This document shows, one piece after another, positions 4,168 through 6,292 of a DNA stretch of 6,292 bases. The position numbers and the translations under genes were made by a program. Every line of letters begins with the position of its first letter. Positions within the stretch are counted from its first letter, which is position 1. A model generated the notes under the pieces. That model was not told the DNA's origin. It saw only the letters and a program-made list of their open reading frames with translations, and ran no database searches. Source of the stretch: Chthoniobacterales bacterium (lineage in GTDB: Bacteria > Verrucomicrobiota > Verrucomicrobiia > Chthoniobacterales > JACTMZ01); NCBI GenBank assembly GCA_017853515.1, contig JAFMJK010000132.1, positions 1 to 6,292 on the forward strand, given 5' to 3'.

Positions 4168-4410
4168 ATGAGATTGCCCCGCGATCTGGACGGTGATGAT
4201 TTGGTCAAAGCCTTGCGCTCATGTGGGTATGAGCTGACGCGACAAACCGGCAGCCACATGCGGCTGACTACCTCGGTGAACGGCGAACACCATGTCACCG
4301 TGCCGAAGCACAGCCCGCTGCGCGTGGGAACTCTGTCCGGAATATTGTCCGATGTGGCGGCACACCTTGGTGAGACGCGCGACGAGTTGGCCGCGAGGAT
4401 ATTCAAATAA
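4168..4410 (+). CDS. hicA: HicA-family mRNA interferase toxin
   Basis: An 80-residue HicA (YcfA-like) toxin with a double-stranded-RNA-binding-like fold. It shows the family order: D11-L-V-K-A-L-R-S-C-G-Y-E-L helix and turn, T27-G-S-H30-M-R-L with the catalytic histidine, then H42-V-T-V-P-K-H-S-P-L-R-V-G-T-L and the C-terminal helix. Full length, nothing missing. Genes are antitoxin-first here, whereas the classic arrangement is toxin-first (hicA-hicB). Expected activity is translation-independent mRNA cleavage. No strong ribosome site precedes the ATG, suggesting dependence on hicB translation. It ends 1 bp from the stop of the convergent 100-residue gene, with no terminator visible between them. 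Confidence 0.9.
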   Translation: MRLPRDLDGDDLVKALRSCGYELTRQTGSHMRLTTSVNGEHHVTVPKHSPLRVGTLSGILSDVAAHLGETRDELAARIFK

Positions 4411-4411
4411 C

Positions 4412-4714
4412 TCACGCGGCCTCCTTTCGGAGCGCTTGGCTCCATGCTCCACGCTCCCAGCTCCTGCCTTCCTGCTCCTCGCCCCATGCGCCGAGCAGGG
4501 CATCGCGACGTGCCCTTGCGAGACCCACGTTTTTCGTTTCCAGCGGCAGACGCAGCCGCTGCTTGGTGTAGTCGGGACGGTGCACGGTGGCGTGAAGCCA
4601 CCAGGTGCCGTTGTTCCACCAGAGATGGTGGTTGGGGTTCCGGGGATGCGTGCGCAGGGAGAGTGCGCTGCCTTGCGGTAACGCCGCGAGTGCGGCGGGG
4701 ATGTTTTTGCTCAT
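4412..4714 (-). CDS. Small protein resembling recombinase arm-binding region, repeat-coded tail
   Basis: A 100-residue protein. The centre (N28-H-H-L-W-W-N-N-G-T-W-W-L-H-A-T-V-H, then Y49-T-K-Q-R-L-R-L-P-L-E-T-K-N-V-G-L-A-R-A-R-R-D-A-L-L) has the layout of the arm-type DNA-binding region at the start of phage-like tyrosine recombinases: a G-T-W/Y strand pair, an R-L-x-L-x-T-x-x strand and an A-R-x-R-R-D helix. No catalytic domain follows. Residues about 79-92 are coded by a heptad array (4439-4480). It may be a free-standing arm-domain protein or the remnant of an integrase. The start ATG is supported by GAGG 10 bp upstream, within a perfect hairpin. The family match is by eye and uncertain; that it is a gene is fairly secure. 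Confidence 0.6.
   Translation of the reverse strand: MSKNIPAALAALPQGSALSLRTHPRNPNHHLWWNNGTWWLHATVHRPDYTKQRLRLPLETKNVGLARARRDALLGAWGEEQEGRSWERGAWSQALRKEAA
4439..4480 (-). repeat. Heptad repeat array E
   Basis: Six 7-bp units read on the plus strand as gctccat, gctccac, gctccca, gctcctg, ccttcct, gctcctc. The purine-rich strand is the minus strand, the coding strand of the overlapping gene. The unit differs in sequence from arrays A-D but has the same 7-bp period. Confidence 0.75.
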
Positions 4715-4716
4715 TT

Positions 4717-4736
4717 GTGCGTTTCCTCAAACGCAC
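4717..4736 (-). promoter_or_regulatory. Hairpin with Shine-Dalgarno in the loop, upstream of the 4714 start
   Basis: A perfect 8-bp inverted repeat, gtgcgttt and aaacgcac, surrounds a 4-nt loop. On the minus strand the loop reads GAGG, 10 nt before the ATG at 4714, and the stem ends 2 nt before it. The loop is thus the likely ribosome-binding sequence, presented on a stem that also crowds the start codon. Confidence 0.55.
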
Positions 4737-4756
4737 CAAGGGAGATTTTGCTTTCC

Positions 4757-4773
4757 GGTCGATCCGATCGACC
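4757..4773. promoter_or_regulatory. 17-bp perfect palindrome, possible operator
   Basis: GGTCGATC, one central C, GATCGACC. It lies about 43 bp upstream of the minus-strand start at 4714, where a repressor or activator site would be expected. No clear -35/-10 pair could be fixed next to it. Confidence 0.4.
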
Positions 4774-5046
4774 AGCGCATTGGCACGGGAAAGACTCGCT
4801 CTCCCGCACCAAGCCACCGTGGGTTCTCCTCCTCGGTTGGCAGCCCCGCCTTTTACGGCAGGACGTTCTTGATGCTGCTGAATTCAATACACCAAAGGGG
4901 CGGGGCACTCAAACGCCTAATGCGTCATAGCGCCGGCCCTGTATTCATGCGGCTCGGCGCGGGGCGTAGGCGACCAAATCGCGCGCTGGACTTGCCGCCG
5001 TTGGCTGCTGGAATAATGCCTCCACCGTGCTCTCACGGCGTTTGCC
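4774..5046. other. Intergenic stretch upstream of the aminotransferase, no gene seen
   Basis: Together with 4715-4773 this makes a 332-bp gap. Short reading frames on both strands have no recognisable protein pattern. No heptads are present. An AT-rich AATAAT at 5012-5017 lies about 30 bp before the aminotransferase ATG and could be its -10, but no -35 with good spacing is evident. No Shine-Dalgarno sequence precedes 5047. Confidence 0.5.
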
Positions 5047-6201
5047 ATGCCCGCAACTTCGTCACGTCTGCAAGGTTTCACCGAATCGGTCATCCGCGGA
5101 ATGACGCGTCTGGCCAACGAGCACGGGGCGATCAATCTCTCGCAGGGTTTTCCCGACTTCGATCCACCGGAGGAATTGCTCGATGCGCTGGAGCGGGCCG
5201 TGCGCGGTCCGCACCATCAATACGCGATCACCTGGGGCGCACCGAGGTTCCGCTCGGCTCTCTCGCGCAAGATCCGAAACTTCTCGGGTGTCGAGGTGGA
5301 TCCCGAATCGAACTTGGTGGTCACCTGCGGCAGCACCGAGGCGATGATGGTGGCGATGATGACAGCCTGTGATCCGGGGGACCGGGTGGTGGTCTTCTCG
5401 CCGTTCTACGAGAACTACGCGGCGGACGCGATTCTCTCCGGCGCCCAGCCGGTGTATGTGCCGTTGCGTCCGCCGGATTTCGCCTTCGACCGGGAGGAAT
5501 TGCGCGCCGCTTTCGCCGGAGGCGCCAAGGCCATCGTGGTGTGCAACCCTTCGAACCCGACGGGCAAGGTGTTCACGCGCGAGGAGTTGGAATTCATCCT
5601 GAAAGTCGCCGCGGAGCACGATGCCTACGTGATCACCGACGAACCTTACGAGCACATCGTGTTTGACCCGCATCGGCATACTTATGCGTCGGCATTGCCG
5701 GGTGCGGAGGAACGCGTGGTGGTCTGCAATTCGTTGTCGAAGACGTATTCGATCACCGGTTGGCGCTTGGGTTACGTGCAGGCGTGTCCGGAGTTCATCG
5801 CACAGGCGCGCAAAGTGCATGACTTCCTCACCGTGGGGGCGGCGGCCCCGCTGCAGGAAGCTGCGGTCGCCGGGTTGGAGTTGCCGGATGCCTACTACGA
5901 GAGCCTGCGCGGAATGTATGCGCGCAAGCGTTCGCTTTTCCTGGAATGCCTGCGGGCCACGGGGCTGGACTTCACCGAGCCCCAGGGTGCGTATTATGTC
6001 ATGGTGGACATCTCACCGCTCGGATTCGCCACCGACACGGAGGCCGCGGAGTGGATGGTGCGGGAGATCGGCGTGGCCGGCGTGCCGGGCTCGAGCTTTT
6101 TCCGCGAGCCGGAACAACGATACATCCGCTTTCACTTCGCCAAGCGGGAGGAAACCCTGCTGGCGGCGGGGGAACGGCTGGCAAAATTGCGCCGAGGGTA
6201 A
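5047..6201 (+). CDS. Class I pyridoxal-phosphate aminotransferase
   Basis: A complete 384-residue fold-type I aminotransferase, the usual length. Seen in order: I29-N-L-S-Q-G-F-P-D-F-D-P-P, G95-S-T (phosphate loop), F120-Y121-E-N-Y (cofactor ring), N167-P-S-N170-P-T-G, D198-E-P-Y201 (Asp pairs with the pyridine nitrogen), S229-L-S-K232-T-Y with the Schiff-base lysine, G238-W-R240-L-G-Y, and R361 in YIRFHFAKRE (substrate carboxylate). The LSQGFPDF opening and RKVHDFLTVGAAAPLQ segment (256-270) resemble the YbdL / kynurenine / glutamine aminotransferase group. The substrate is therefore probably methionine, glutamine or an aromatic amino acid with a 2-oxo acid; this cannot be settled from sequence. 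Likely cytoplasmic. The start is the first ATG giving the full family length. No operon partner is visible; the next gene is convergent, 16 bp away. Confidence 0.93.
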   Translation: MPATSSRLQGFTESVIRGMTRLANEHGAINLSQGFPDFDPPEELLDALERAVRGPHHQYAITWGAPRFRSALSRKIRNFSGVEVDPESNLVVTCGSTEAMMVAMMTACDPGDRVVVFSPFYENYAADAILSGAQPVYVPLRPPDFAFDREELRAAFAGGAKAIVVCNPSNPTGKVFTREELEFILKVAAEHDAYVITDEPYEHIVFDPHRHTYASALPGAEERVVVCNSLSKTYSITGWRLGYVQACPEFIAQARKVHDFLTVGAAAPLQEAAVAGLELPDAYYESLRGMYARKRSLFLECLRATGLDFTEPQGAYYVMVDISPLGFATDTEAAEWMVREIGVAGVPGSSFFREPEQRYIRFHFAKREETLLAAGERLAKLRRG

Positions 6202-6217
6202 GCCGTCGGCGTGCGGA

Positions 6218-6292
6218 TCATAAGGCGCGCAGGCGCCAGGTCAGGATGTGGGCGATGCCGAGGAGCAGCACGAATACCGCGCCGCCAACCAA
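6218..6292 (-). CDS. C-terminal end of a membrane protein gene (partial)
   Basis: From the right edge, a minus-strand frame encodes 24 residues, GGAVFVLLLGIAHILTW followed by RLRAL, and ends with TGA at 6220-6218. The hydrophobic run followed by arginines is a final transmembrane helix with a short basic tail, probably on the cytoplasmic side. The family cannot be told from this fragment. The gene converges on the aminotransferase. Confidence 0.6.
   Translation of the reverse strand: MVGGAVFVLLLGIAHILTWRLRAL

Noticed and set aside
3755..4424. 14-bp direct repeat (3755-3768 and 4411-4424), start of one minus-strand gene and end of another
   Set aside because: A 14-bp match somewhere in a 6-kb GC-rich window is not improbable, and the flanking sequences are unrelated, so no meaning is assigned.
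3756..4817. 353-residue open frame on the minus strand
   Set aside because: It lies antisense to hicB and hicA, which have clear family motifs, and its translation is low-complexity with array-coded segments. It is a by-product of GC-rich and repeat sequence.
4605..5372. 255-residue plus-strand frame crossing the intergenic gap
   Set aside because: Overlaps the aminotransferase in another frame and the 100-residue gene on the other strand; no recognisable protein pattern.
5062..5820. 252-residue minus-strand frame over the aminotransferase
   Set aside because: Antisense to a full-length, motif-complete aminotransferase; composition is typical of a GC-rich shadow frame.

Overview
The window is GC-rich and gene-dense. 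It looks like an accessory, toxin-antitoxin (TA)-rich stretch of a bacterial chromosome that ends in a housekeeping-type gene. The Tat-exported orphan protein, scarce Shine-Dalgarno sites, small self-promoted TA genes and long degenerate 7-bp repeat arrays would fit a Verrucomicrobiota-like genome (Opitutales-like is my best guess). That assignment is inference, because no marker gene is present.

Layout. Positions 1-146 hold the probable 3' end of an unidentified gene running into a repeat array. Positions 147-1009 carry a DUF433 antitoxin, an overlapping DUF5615 PIN-like toxin, and a third small gene whose C-terminus dissolves into repeats. The same 863-bp unit recurs at 1339-2201 with an offset of 1192 and only seven differences found. 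The two copies are separated by about 330 bp of degenerate 7- and 8-bp repeats. Next come a ribbon-helix-helix-like antitoxin (2339-2542) overlapping a DUF3368 PIN-like toxin (2529-3050), a scrap of another PIN gene on the minus strand (about 3054-3113), and a Tat-signal protein of unknown function on the minus strand (3112-3759). Another repeat array leads into a hicB-hicA pair (3948-4410). A 100-residue minus-strand protein (4412-4714) resembles the arm-type N-terminal region of tyrosine recombinases. A 332-bp intergenic stretch with two perfect inverted repeats follows. The window ends with a complete class I aminotransferase (5047-6201) and the last 24 codons of a membrane-protein gene on the minus strand (6218-6292).

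How the parts fit. Three kinds of two-gene TA module (DUF433/DUF5615, RHH/DUF3368, HicB/HicA) sit within about 4.3 kb. The main new observation is a shared promoter cassette. AATCCGGT, then TTGYGG (-35), then exactly 17 bp, a -10-like hexamer, exactly 6 bp and the start codon, occurs upstream of the DUF433 gene (both copies), the third small gene (both copies) and hicB. This geometry predicts leaderless mRNAs. For the DUF433 and hicB genes the cassette lies immediately at the end of a heptad array. The repeating layout is therefore heptad array, AATCCGG promoter, leaderless TA gene, suggesting that TA genes here are moved or duplicated as units bounded by the arrays.
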